The notes below the pieces were generated by a model, which ran no database searches, was not told the origin of the DNA, and saw only the letters and a list, made by a program, of their open reading frames with translations. Source: Sphaerobacteraceae bacterium (GTDB taxonomy: Bacteria > Chloroflexota > Chloroflexia > Thermomicrobiales > Thermomicrobiaceae). Taken from it: a DNA stretch of 47,124 bases. This document shows positions 1 through 7,795 of this stretch, in pieces (position 1 is the stretch's first letter; each line of letters begins with the position of its first letter). Made by a program: the position numbers and the translations under genes. The DNA lies in assembly GCA_007695115.1 (NCBI GenBank), contig REEK01000115.1, forward strand, positions 1-47,124. Direction: 5' to 3'.

Positions 1-83
1 GGCAGGAAGAAGTTCAGCGTGGCGGCGAGCCAGGTAATTACGACGAAGAGAAATACTCGTCGGACAACATAGTCGAGTCGCAC
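1..83 (-). CDS. ABC transporter permease, DppB-like (N-terminal fragment)
   Basis: Only the first 27 residues lie inside the window; the gene continues past the left edge. The translation has the usual start of DppB/OppB-type inner-membrane permeases: a short basic lead (RLDYVVRR) followed by a hydrophobic first membrane segment (VFLFVVITWLAATLNFFLP). The GTG start is preceded by GCGAGGG about six bases upstream. It lies downstream of the substrate-binding lipoprotein on the same strand and would form the channel of that importer. Upstream in-frame starts exist (a GTG about 20 codons earlier) but would add a polar extension unusual for the family. The family call rests on a short stretch plus context. 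Confidence 0.7.
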   Translation of the reverse strand, partial: MRLDYVVRRVFLFVVITWLAATLNFFL

Positions 84-212
84 AGGATCCCTCGCCTCAT
101 TGCGCGGGACGTGACCGGGTATATGGTGACTGACGTCCCGATCCACTAATACGGAGAGTGCCGTAGTAGCTCAGGAACGCGTTGATCTGGTCCTCGATCC
201 CGCCGCGATGAA

Positions 213-240
213 CGGGAAGCGCCGCATGCGACGCTTCCCG
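213..240 (-). terminator. Intergenic hairpin between binding protein and permease genes
   Basis: A 9-bp perfect stem (CGGGAAGCG / CGCTTCCCG) with a 10-base loop lies just after the stop of the binding-protein gene and before the permease start. No U-tract follows, so it is more likely an mRNA-stabilising or attenuating hairpin than a full terminator. Such structures commonly keep binding-protein mRNA above permease mRNA. Confidence 0.5.
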
Positions 241-251
241 AACGATATCGA

Positions 252-2180
252 TTACTGCGTTGGCTGAAGCTCGTTGAGTACGAGCTGGAATGTCAGGTGC
301 CAGAAGGCGCCATTGACATACTCGTTCTCAACTGTTGGCCAGCCTTCCCAGAAGGTGGTGTTCATCGGAACCCGGTGATACCACTCCTGGATCTGGATGT
401 TCGGCAGTTCCGGAATCCAGATTTCCATAGCATCGTGGAAGAGTTCCATCAGACGATCCTGATCATCAATTGGAGTTACCGCGATCTCATCGACGATCTG
501 GTCGTATTCTTCGTTCTGCCATTGCGTGAAGTTGACGCCGTGGGCGCCTGGAACAGCAACCGTAACGCTCTGGAACAGTCGGAGCGTGTCATATGGATCG
601 TTGCTGACACTTCCACCGTGACCCTGGAATCCGGCCCGATAGTTGCCCTGCTGAATCATGTCACTCCAGTCGGGCGGCTGGGCGTACTCGGCGTCGATGC
701 CGTTCTGACGCAGCATTTCGGCAACGATCGGCCCGATGTCGGCAAACACCTCGAAGCCGTTGAGCGTCATCTCGAGCACTTCACCGTCGCGCTCCCAGAA
801 ACCGCTGCCGTTGCGCTGGAAGCCTGCCGCCTCGAACATCTCATCACCCTTTTCCGGGTTGTATTCGAGGGTGTCATACTCTTCCAGAATGTCGCTGACA
901 TGCTCGACGTATGGTTCGAGTCCGGGATATGACGGTAGCGGCAGCGGAGACACACTTCCGGCCCCGTCATAAGCCACCTCGATCATCTGCTCACGATCGA
1001 TGTAGTAACTGATTCCCCAGCGGACTTCGAGTTCATCGAACGGCGGTTCCTCATGGTTCAAGAACAGCGCGGTCGGCCACCAGTCGACATAGCCGTATGG
1101 CGGCTCGCCCAGCGTGTGGGTGACGACGTTGGGGTTGTCCTCCATGACGCGCACGATGGTCATTGGGCGAAGGTCCAGCGAACAGTCGATCTGGTCAGTA
1201 ATCAGCTGCTGGGCAACGCCGGTTTCATCACCGAACGGCAGATAGACTACGCGCTCCGGTCCTGGCAAATCGTCAACGAGTCCCTGGTCGATTGCCCACC
1301 AGGAATCGCGCCGATCGATGATCTTCTGTTCAGGTGAAGAGAAGACGACTTCCCAGGGGCCAGTGGTCACTGGCAGTCCCTCATCAAGGTCGAAGCAGGT
1401 GAACGTGCTCCAGTCTTCGCCCTCATAAATGTGTTGCGGAATGATGTACAGACCGATGTCGTACTTGTAGGTCATGAAGAACATGAACCGAGGCGCCGGG
1501 ACGTTGAAGGTGACGTGCACAGTCGTATCGTCGACAGCCTCGGCCGATTCGACAAACTGCTGCACATCGGTTCCCCAGCGAACTTCCGAACCGATCTCAA
1601 CCAGATGGTTCAGCGTGAATGCGACATCGTCTGCAGTAAACGGTTCGCCATCGCTCCATTCGATACCTGAACGAAGGTTGATCGTCAGTTCGGTGGAATC
1701 GTCATTGTATTCCCAGTCTTCGGCTAGCCAGGGATACGTTTCGTCAGCAAATGCACTGTAGTAGGCCAGCGGTTCGTAGAGGATTCCCAGACCGTTCTGG
1801 TGGTTTGCGCCGATGGCGTAGCCATTCCAGAGGTCATGATCGACGAAGCGGCCTTCCTGGCCTCCCCAGCGCAGGAACAATGTTCGCTCACGAGGGACTT
1901 CACCTATTTCATCGATATCAACTTCCGCATCCTCGGGAATAACGTCTTCGTCATCGAGGTCCGACAACTCTTCATCATCGAGTTCCTCGTCATCGTCGGG
2001 TTCAGCAGCGACGCCATCGTCGCTATCATCAGCATCGTCGTCCTCACAGGCAGCAATCAAGCCAGCCAGCGCAGGTGTCGTGATTCCGAGAATCGCCGCT
2101 CGCTTCAAGAGTGTGCGGCGGTCGAGTCTGCCCTCGAGTACGTCATTCGTCAGCGCGTCAATCGCTCGTCGATCAGCCAT
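252..2180 (-). CDS. Peptide/oligosaccharide ABC transporter substrate-binding lipoprotein (SBP family 5)
   Basis: A 642-residue extracytoplasmic solute-binding protein of the DppA/OppA class that would deliver ligand to the adjacent permease. The N-terminus has a twin-arginine-like motif (RRTLLK, residues 21-26), a hydrophobic stretch and a lipobox ending at Cys45 (LIAAC), so it is probably a Tat-exported lipoprotein. A very acidic linker of about 60 residues (46-105) separates the lipid anchor from the binding fold. The body shows family-5 features such as WSDGEPFTADDVAFTL and a C-terminal half rich in aromatics. I chose the ATG at 2180 because GAGGAGGA lies about 10 bases upstream; a TTG seven codons earlier overlaps that ribosome site. 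Family 5 proteins bind peptides, nickel, or plant and uronic oligosaccharides; the downstream catabolic genes favour a sugar-acid ligand, but this is inference. Confidence 0.9.
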   Translation of the reverse strand: MADRRAIDALTNDVLEGRLDRRTLLKRAAILGITTPALAGLIAACEDDDADDSDDGVAAEPDDDEELDDEELSDLDDEDVIPEDAEVDIDEIGEVPRERTLFLRWGGQEGRFVDHDLWNGYAIGANHQNGLGILYEPLAYYSAFADETYPWLAEDWEYNDDSTELTINLRSGIEWSDGEPFTADDVAFTLNHLVEIGSEVRWGTDVQQFVESAEAVDDTTVHVTFNVPAPRFMFFMTYKYDIGLYIIPQHIYEGEDWSTFTCFDLDEGLPVTTGPWEVVFSSPEQKIIDRRDSWWAIDQGLVDDLPGPERVVYLPFGDETGVAQQLITDQIDCSLDLRPMTIVRVMEDNPNVVTHTLGEPPYGYVDWWPTALFLNHEEPPFDELEVRWGISYYIDREQMIEVAYDGAGSVSPLPLPSYPGLEPYVEHVSDILEEYDTLEYNPEKGDEMFEAAGFQRNGSGFWERDGEVLEMTLNGFEVFADIGPIVAEMLRQNGIDAEYAQPPDWSDMIQQGNYRAGFQGHGGSVSNDPYDTLRLFQSVTVAVPGAHGVNFTQWQNEEYDQIVDEIAVTPIDDQDRLMELFHDAMEIWIPELPNIQIQEWYHRVPMNTTFWEGWPTVENEYVNGAFWHLTFQLVLNELQPTQ

Positions 2181-2252
2181 AGAGTCCGTCTTCCTCCTCA
2201 ACCCGTCACCATCAGACTCTGGTGCCGTAATGCTGCGGGCGCTATTACTGGT

Positions 2253-2270
2253 GTATCCGCCATTGGATAC
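2253..2270. promoter_or_regulatory. Inverted repeat GTATCC-N6-GGATAC upstream of binding-protein gene
   Basis: A perfect 6+6 palindrome with a 6-base spacer, centred about 80 bases upstream of the binding-protein start. Size and place fit a dimeric repressor operator, but no regulator gene is present nearby and chance cannot be excluded. Confidence 0.3.
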
Positions 2271-2695
2271 TCCGTGCTCCTCATCGAACGCAATCAGATG
2301 ACGCTATCACCCCCAATTCTCACATTGGAAATATTCGGTTGTTCACGTCAACCATGACTGGTAGTGGCGTAATACTAAGCACACGGTAATTCTCCTGTCA
2401 ATGCGAAAGCGTATAGCAGTTTGTTTTCCGAGTTCTTCTAGTATCACTATATCCTGCATAAGGGCATAATGAGAATTAGCAACAAAAGACCTTGGCGAAC
2501 TCATGACGGAGGGCAATGTCACTCGATTTTGTTGTGTGACCTGCTTGCATCTATCAATCGTGCAACTGCATGTTGTTTTTGCATGAAATGGTTTGGGGAT
2601 ATGCGTATACTCTGCTCAGTACACCGCACCAGGAATTCGTTAATGAGGTTGCCAGCTCTCTTGATCGAGCGTGAACTCCGAGTAGAGGCAACTCG

Positions 2696-2724
2696 TTGAC
2701 GAGCCAAGGGGGCTGTATTATAGT
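2696..2724 (+). promoter_or_regulatory. Sigma70-type promoter for the ATPase/uronate operon
   Basis: TTGACG at 2696-2701 and TATAGT at 2719-2724 are separated by 17 bases, a good match to the housekeeping consensus. This predicts transcription from about 2731 with a leader of roughly 140 bases. The leader ends in a small hairpin (CAGGAC / GTCCTG, 2839-2856) that abuts the GAGGAGG ribosome site. Confidence 0.55.
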
Positions 2725-2872
2725 CACCGCATCTCGAGCGAGCAGGAGCGCAGTGAATCCTGTCACCGGAAAATTGCGAGCGATGACGGGGTGGAGTTCC
2801 TGAAATTGGCGACCTGCGCTATCCGTCACTGAGGCTAGCAGGACGACGATGTCCTGAGGAGGATGGTTCATT

Positions 2873-3883
2873 TTGGTAGAGGAAACGCTCAGCGCCGAAG
2901 AGCCCAAAGCAGCGGAGTTGAAGGAGACGCTCAAGGTCGAGGACCTGCACGTTTACTTCCACACTGCAGCCGGCGCGGTTAAGGCAGTGAACGGCGTCTC
3001 GTTTTCGCTGAAGTCTGGTGAGCGATTCGGACTCGTTGGTGAGTCTGGCAGTGGGAAATCAACCATTGCGTTGTCGTTGCTCCGCTTGATCAAGCCACCC
3101 GGAAAGATTGAAGGCGGGCACGTCTTCCTGAACGGGACGGATCTGGTCACTCTCACAGAGGAGCAGATGCGCCGGAAGCGCCTGGATGAAATTGCGCTCG
3201 TTGCTCAGGGTGCGATGAACTCGCTCAACCCGGTGCGCCGGATTCGCGATCAGTTCATTCTGGCTTACAAAGATCACGATATCGATGTCAAGCGCTCCGG
3301 ACTCGAAGAGCGTATTGGTGACCTGCTGACAAGGGTAGGCTTGAATCGCGAAGTGGCCAACATGTTCCCGCACGAGTTGAGTGGCGGTATGAAGCAGCGC
3401 GTTTGCATTGCGCTCGCAATCAGCCTGTCGCCAAGCGTGATCATCGCTGACGAGCCAACCAGTGCGCTCGATGTGGTGGTGCAGTGGCAAGTGATGGATA
3501 CATTGCGAAGTGTTCAGGAAGACCTGGGCGCATCGGTGATCCTGATCGGCCACGATATGGGGCTGATGGCGCAATTCGTCGATCGACTCGGTGTGATGTA
3601 TGCCGGCAAACTCGTCGAGATCGCCACAGTGCGAGACATGTTCGGCGATCCACTGCACCCGTATGGCCAGATGCTGATCGCCAGTCTGCCATCGCTCGAA
3701 TCCCGAAAAGCACGCCTGGAGGGTATCCCGGGAATCACACCATCGTTGCTCAATCCGCCGAGTGGTTGCCCATTCCACACACGGTGCCCGAAAGTGATGG
3801 ATCATTGCAGCTCTGTCACGCCGATCCTGCAGGAGGTTCGACCGGACCACTGGGTGGCGTGCCACTTGTATGAGGAGGCTTGA
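2873..3883 (+). CDS. Dpp/Opp-type ABC transporter ATP-binding protein (DppD-like)
   Basis: A 336-residue cytoplasmic ATPase that powers the importer. Walker A is GESGSGKST (residues 56-64), the signature is LSGGMKQR, and Walker B is VIIADEPTSALD with a following H-loop (IGHDMG). The C-terminus carries the cysteine-containing oligopeptide-transporter extension (CPFHTRCP) typical of DppD/OppD. The start is TTG with GAGGAGG ten bases upstream; no in-frame ATG fits. The first 20 residues are an acidic/charged lead. Its stop overlaps the start of the second ATPase by one base (TGATG), so the two are translationally coupled and probably act as a heterodimer. Confidence 0.93.
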   Translation: MVEETLSAEEPKAAELKETLKVEDLHVYFHTAAGAVKAVNGVSFSLKSGERFGLVGESGSGKSTIALSLLRLIKPPGKIEGGHVFLNGTDLVTLTEEQMRRKRLDEIALVAQGAMNSLNPVRRIRDQFILAYKDHDIDVKRSGLEERIGDLLTRVGLNREVANMFPHELSGGMKQRVCIALAISLSPSVIIADEPTSALDVVVQWQVMDTLRSVQEDLGASVILIGHDMGLMAQFVDRLGVMYAGKLVEIATVRDMFGDPLHPYGQMLIASLPSLESRKARLEGIPGITPSLLNPPSGCPFHTRCPKVMDHCSSVTPILQEVRPDHWVACHLYEEA

Positions 3884-5007
3884 TGCCAGCGTTGATCGAA
3901 GCGAAAAACGTCACAAAGATTTTCGGTGGCGGACTGCTTGACAAGAGCCGAACCGTTGCGCTCAAGGACTTCTCGTTCCAGATTGACTCGGAGAACCCGT
4001 CGGTCACCTCGATCGTGGGTGAGAGCGGGAGCGGAAAGACCACGCTGGCACGCATGCTTCTCGGGCTGGCCGCGCCAACCGAGGGCGAGGTTCTGTACAA
4101 CGGCAAGAATCTCGAAAAGCTGAGCGGATCCGATCGACGTCAGTTTCTGCGCGACGTACAGGTGATCTTCCAGGACCCGTTCGAGGTCTACAATCCGTTC
4201 TACCGGATTGACCACGTGCTTGAGACACCGATCAAGAATTTTCGCCTTGCCGACACCGAAAAAGGGCGTCGAGACCTGATGATCGAGTCTCTGGAGGCCG
4301 TTGGTATTCGGCCAGAAGAGATCCTGGGTCGTTTCCCCCATGAATTGAGTGGTGGACAGCGACAGCGGATCATGGTCGCGCGAGCGCTCCTGCTTCGACC
4401 GAAACTGATCATTGCTGACGAGCCAGTGTCCATGGTCGACGCGTCTCTTCGCGCCACGATTCTCGGAAGTCTGCTACGCCTGAATCGCGAGTTCGGTATC
4501 TCGCTAATCTACATTACTCATGACTTGACTACCGCGTTTCAGGTGAGCGAAGACATTATGGTGCTCTATCGGGGCTCACTGGCTGAGGCAGGCGATGTCG
4601 ACCAGGTTGTGCGACACCCCGAGCATCCGTATACGCGATTGCTTGTTGGCTCGATCCCCTTGCCAGATCCCGATCTCCCGTGGGAGGGCGAACGAGCGAT
4701 CGGCCGCCCTGCCGGTGAACTCGGGGTGCAGGGTGACGAGTATTGCCAGTTCCATGATCGATGTCCGTACGCGATGCCGATGTGCGTGCAGACTCATCCA
4801 CCGCTGTTCCACACGCATCCAAATCGCGTGACGTCGTGCTATCTGTATCGGGAATCGCCTGAGTTGCCGATGCCTCAGATGACCAGTATCTTCAAGAGCT
4901 CCAATCGTGAGGGGCCGCCTGAAGAGACTGAGCAGCTGGATGCACTGGACGCTGAACTGGAAGTCTCGCAGGAGAATTCCTCGACGCCAACATCTGCGGA
5001 CGATTAG
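3883..5007 (+). CDS. Dpp/Opp-type ABC transporter ATP-binding protein (DppF-like)
   Basis: A 374-residue second ATPase of the same importer. Walker A is GESGSGKTT (residues 46-54), the signature is LSGGQRQR, Walker B is LIIADEPVSMVD, and the C-terminal oligo_HPY-type cysteine region reads CQFHDRCPYAMPMC. It has an extra tail of about 45 residues after that region, rich in Pro, Glu and Ser. The ATG at 3883 overlaps the previous stop and has GAGGAGG just upstream. The Walker B variant EPVSMVD (instead of EPTSALD) is common in DppF-like subunits. Together with the minus-strand binding protein and permease it would complete a five-subunit importer; the second permease lies outside the window. Confidence 0.92.
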   Translation: MPALIEAKNVTKIFGGGLLDKSRTVALKDFSFQIDSENPSVTSIVGESGSGKTTLARMLLGLAAPTEGEVLYNGKNLEKLSGSDRRQFLRDVQVIFQDPFEVYNPFYRIDHVLETPIKNFRLADTEKGRRDLMIESLEAVGIRPEEILGRFPHELSGGQRQRIMVARALLLRPKLIIADEPVSMVDASLRATILGSLLRLNREFGISLIYITHDLTTAFQVSEDIMVLYRGSLAEAGDVDQVVRHPEHPYTRLLVGSIPLPDPDLPWEGERAIGRPAGELGVQGDEYCQFHDRCPYAMPMCVQTHPPLFHTHPNRVTSCYLYRESPELPMPQMTSIFKSSNREGPPEETEQLDALDAELEVSQENSSTPTSADD

Positions 5008-5085
5008 ACACAGCCTGTTCAACGAATGTGACTCCCCGTGAGCGTCGCCAGATGCTTGCGGGGAATTCGCGAGGGAGTATGTGCA

Positions 5086-5943
5086 ATGGAGCCCGAACTC
5101 ATCGCCGATTACGCGTGCGCGACTGGCGAGGGGCCGATCTGGCACGAATCTGAACGTCGCCTCTACTGGTGCGATATCCCGGCTGGCAGAATGTTTCGCT
5201 ACGACCCGGAAACAGGTCAGCACGAACAGTTCTACGATGGACCGGTCGTCGGTGGGTTTACGATTCAGGCCGATGGGTCGCTCTTACTGTTCGGCGAGCG
5301 TGGAGCGATTACGATCTGGCGTGACGGCCAGACTGAGACCGTCATCGACGAGATTCCGGATGAGGTCAATACTCGCTTCAACGATGTGATTGCCGATCCA
5401 GAGGGGCGTGTGTTCTGCGGAACGATGCCAACTGACGATCGCCCCGGGCATCTGTATCGCCTGGAGCGCAACGGCGATCTCTCAATAGTGATCGACGGCG
5501 TCGGTGTATCGAACGGTCTCGGATTCACTCCTGATCTTTCCCACATGTATCACACCGATTCCACCAAACGACAGATCAACAAGTATCGGTATGATCGTTC
5601 CTCTGGTGAGATTTCAGACAAGCAACTCTTCCTGCAGACCCCGGAGGGTGAAGGCGTGCCAGACGGCATGACCGTTGATCTCGAAGGCTACGTCTGGTCG
5701 GCTCGCTGGGACGGAAACGCGCTGTTTCGGTACACACCTGATGCTGAGCTTGATCAGACCTTCAAATTCCCGGCGAAGAAGGTGTCAAGCGCGGTGTTTG
5801 CCGGTCCTGACTACTCCGACATCTATGTCACCACCGCCGGTGGTACCAACAAAGCTGAAGAAGGTGAGGGGGCCGGCGCTCTGTTCCGGATTCGTCCGGG
5901 CATCAAGGGCCGAGCCGAGTTCCAGTCACGAATCGGTTTGTAG
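5086..5943 (+). CDS. SMP-30/gluconolactonase/LRE family lactonase
   Basis: A 285-residue six-bladed beta-propeller lactone hydrolase. The family metal ligands are visible: Glu15 (GEGPIW), Asn143 (VSNG) and Asp193 (VPDGM), plus the substrate-contacting Asn99 (RFND). SMP-30 enzymes open aldono- and uronolactones with a divalent metal in the cytoplasm. I chose the ATG at 5086, preceded by GAGGGAG eight bases away; an upstream GTG frame start lacks a site. It lies between the importer ATPases and two uronate-dehydrogenase-like genes. Uronate dehydrogenase releases an aldarolactone, so a lactonase here makes metabolic sense. The exact substrate is inferred. Confidence 0.88.
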   Translation: MEPELIADYACATGEGPIWHESERRLYWCDIPAGRMFRYDPETGQHEQFYDGPVVGGFTIQADGSLLLFGERGAITIWRDGQTETVIDEIPDEVNTRFNDVIADPEGRVFCGTMPTDDRPGHLYRLERNGDLSIVIDGVGVSNGLGFTPDLSHMYHTDSTKRQINKYRYDRSSGEISDKQLFLQTPEGEGVPDGMTVDLEGYVWSARWDGNALFRYTPDAELDQTFKFPAKKVSSAVFAGPDYSDIYVTTAGGTNKAEEGEGAGALFRIRPGIKGRAEFQSRIGL

Positions 5944-5981
5944 AGATTCAAAGCCAACCGTTGAGAGGATAGTACCCACGC

Positions 5982-6209
5982 ATGGCAGAGCAGTATTTCG
6001 ATCATGTTGATCAACAGTATCCGTATGCCTTGATCGGTCCGCTACGGGAGCAGGTGCGAGTGCTCGAAGATCGCGCACATCACTATGTTCATCATGTCCG
6101 CATGGACGATGACGATCGGGCCACCATGGAGAAGGTCCATGCCTTGCTGGAGGCAACTCGCGCCGAACTGGAGCGATTGCGAGAGGCATCCGGCAAACCA
6201 ACCGAGTAA
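5982..6209 (+). CDS. Small coiled-coil protein of unknown function
   Basis: A 75-residue protein I do not recognise. The first 20 residues are aromatic and acidic (YFDHVDQQYPYA), followed by a long amphipathic helix region with heptad-like Leu/Val spacing and a His-rich stretch (HHYVHHVR, about residues 33-40) before an acidic DDDD. It has no membrane segment or signal. GAGAGGA lies upstream at a slightly long spacing. It sits in the middle of the putative uronate operon, 38 bases after the lactonase and 35 bases before the first dehydrogenase, so it is probably co-transcribed. A subunit-bridging or metal-binding role is possible but unsupported. Confidence 0.65.
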   Translation: MAEQYFDHVDQQYPYALIGPLREQVRVLEDRAHHYVHHVRMDDDDRATMEKVHALLEATRAELERLREASGKPTE

Positions 6210-6244
6210 TCGATTCGCTTCACGGATCTGGAGACACCGAACCT

Positions 6245-6988
6245 ATGAGTGAGCAAAAACGCAGGGTATTGATTACCGGTGCTGCTGGCCGGATTGGTAC
6301 TGCGCTGACCGAACGCCTGAAGGATCGATACGAACTGCGCCTTCAATTCCACAACACGGTCCCGGAACACCCACTGGTTGACGACTACATCATTGCCAAT
6401 ATCGCTGACTACGATGCGATTGCTCCGGCCATGGAGGGCGTAGACTCGATCATCCACCTGGCTGGTCAGCCATCCTGGAAAGCCGACTGGCCGAGCGTTC
6501 ACGAAGCGAATGTGCTTGGACAATATAACGTCTACGAGTCCGCTCGTCAGGCGGGTGTTCGCCGCATTCTCTTCGCGTCAACGAATCATGTAATGGGTAT
6601 GTACGACCGGGATACTGCCTGGCCCGTGTATGCTGATCTTCCGCAGCGGCCGGACTCGTTGTACGGCGTAACCAAGGCATTCGGCGAGACGCTAGGTCGG
6701 CATTATCACGACCGCTATGGGATGTCGATTATCAACTTCCGCATTGGCTGGTTCCTGGACAAGCCTGTGGACGAGATCGGCCGCTACATGTGGCTCAGCG
6801 CACGCGATTTCACTCAGCTCTGCTGGCGAGCGATCGAGAGCGATGTGGGATACGGCACCTTCTACGCGATCTCCGGAAACAGCAGTCGGAACTGGGACAT
6901 CACTGATTCCGTTGTCAAACTCGGCTACCGACCGGAGGATGATGCCGACGAGCATCTGCCGCCACCGGACGAAGGGGCGGCGAACTGA
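6245..6988 (+). CDS. NAD-dependent short-chain dehydrogenase, uronate-dehydrogenase-like (copy 1)
   Basis: A 247-residue extended-SDR-fold enzyme. The Rossmann nucleotide motif TGAAGRIG is at residues 11-18 and the catalytic pair Tyr140/Lys144 occurs in YGVTK. The block FASTNHVMGMY resembles the SSNHVxGFY segment of bacterial uronate dehydrogenases, which oxidise galacturonate or glucuronate to aldarolactones with NAD. RIG at the substrate loop is also kept (NFRIGW). Its stop overlaps the start of a close paralogue. Assignment as uronate dehydrogenase proper, rather than a generic NAD-dependent epimerase, is probable but unproven. Confidence 0.8.
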   Translation: MSEQKRRVLITGAAGRIGTALTERLKDRYELRLQFHNTVPEHPLVDDYIIANIADYDAIAPAMEGVDSIIHLAGQPSWKADWPSVHEANVLGQYNVYESARQAGVRRILFASTNHVMGMYDRDTAWPVYADLPQRPDSLYGVTKAFGETLGRHYHDRYGMSIINFRIGWFLDKPVDEIGRYMWLSARDFTQLCWRAIESDVGYGTFYAISGNSSRNWDITDSVVKLGYRPEDDADEHLPPPDEGAAN

Positions 6989-7728
6989 TGGCCCAGCGGC
7001 GTAAACGAGTGCTGATCACCGGTGCAGCCGGCAGGATTGGCATGGATATGACCCGATTGCTCGGCGATCGGTACGATCTGAGGTTGCAGTTCCACAATAC
7101 GGTGCCCGAGAAACCGGCAACCGACGACTATGTAGTGGCTGATATCGCCGAATACGATCAGATCGCTCCGGCGATGGAGGGCATCGATGCGGTGCTTCAT
7201 CTCGCCGGTGAACCAGCAGTAACAACTCCCTGGGATCGGGTGAACCGGGCCAATATCGAGGGGCTCTACAATGTGTATGAATCGGCCCGGCAAGCGGGGG
7301 TTCAGCGTGTTGTGTTCGCGTCAACGAATCATGTAATGGGCATGAACGACCGGGACGAAGCCTGGCCGGTCTACTCCCGACAGCCGGTTCGCCCAGATTC
7401 ACTGTACGGCGTTTCCAAGGCGTTCGGTGAGACACTGGGGCGTCACTACTACGACCGCTACGGGATGTCGTTCATCAACATGCGCATCGGTGCATACAAC
7501 GATCGGCCACGTGACGAGATTGCTCGCTACATGTGGCTGAGCCCGCGGGATTTCGCGCAGCTCGTCTGGCGATCGATTGAGAGTGACGTCGGCTTCGCGA
7601 CGTACTATGCCATCTCCGGCAATACGTCCCGAACCTGGGACATAACTGACGCGGTGGTGCAGCTCGGGTACATTCCCGAAGACAACGCCGATGACCATCT
7701 TCCGCCACGCAATCATCGCATCGGCTGA
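6988..7728 (+). CDS. NAD-dependent short-chain dehydrogenase, uronate-dehydrogenase-like (copy 2)
   Basis: A 246-residue paralogue of the preceding gene, collinear over its full length and identical in long blocks (LITGAAGRIG, LRLQFHNTVPE, FASTNHVMGM, SLYGV). The Rossmann motif is at 11-18 and Tyr140/Lys144 are conserved. Differences cluster around residues 75-90 (SWKADWPS versus AVTTPWDR) and in the loop after RIG (WFLDKPVDE versus AYNDRPRDE), both near the expected substrate pocket, suggesting split substrate preference after tandem duplication. ATG overlaps the upstream TGA by one base. This is the last gene of the plus-strand operon, followed by a terminator hairpin. Confidence 0.8.
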   Translation: MAQRRKRVLITGAAGRIGMDMTRLLGDRYDLRLQFHNTVPEKPATDDYVVADIAEYDQIAPAMEGIDAVLHLAGEPAVTTPWDRVNRANIEGLYNVYESARQAGVQRVVFASTNHVMGMNDRDEAWPVYSRQPVRPDSLYGVSKAFGETLGRHYYDRYGMSFINMRIGAYNDRPRDEIARYMWLSPRDFAQLVWRSIESDVGFATYYAISGNTSRTWDITDAVVQLGYIPEDNADDHLPPRNHRIG

Positions 7729-7743
7729 TGACCTGAGCACGAG

Positions 7744-7776
7744 CGCCGGGATCTCAGATTCCTGAGAATCCCGGCG
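7744..7776. terminator. Hairpin between convergent genes
   Basis: A stem of CGCCGGGAT / ATCCCGGCG plus an inner CTCAG / CTGAG (one bulged base) lies between the dehydrogenase and aminotransferase stops. The U-tract is poor on both strands, but the position between convergent genes fits a bidirectional terminator. Confidence 0.65.
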
Positions 7777-7795
7777 TTGATCGTAACCCTCTGAG

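Larger units (their letters stand above)
2181..2872. other. Divergent intergenic region between the two halves of the ABC importer locus
   Basis: About 690 bases with no convincing gene. By eye it is richer in A and T than its surroundings. It separates the minus-strand binding-protein unit from the plus-strand ATPase unit and so should hold both promoters. Short open frames here (for example 2519-2707 minus) have no ribosome site or recognisable sequence. A promoter, an inverted repeat and a pre-start hairpin are listed separately. Confidence 0.6.

Noticed and set aside
297-932. Plus-strand open frame opposite the binding-protein gene
   Set aside because: It overlaps a gene with signal, lipobox and family-5 motifs; the plus-strand translation has no recognisable features.
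2519-2707. Short minus-strand frame in the divergent intergenic region
   Set aside because: No ribosome site, no family similarity, and it overlaps the well-formed plus-strand promoter at 2696-2724.
2725-2872. Possible T-box or other riboswitch in the ATPase leader (GGGGTGGAGTTCC resembles a T-box motif)
   Set aside because: The conserved T-box core is incomplete, there is no terminator/antiterminator pair, and the genes downstream are not aminoacyl-tRNA related.
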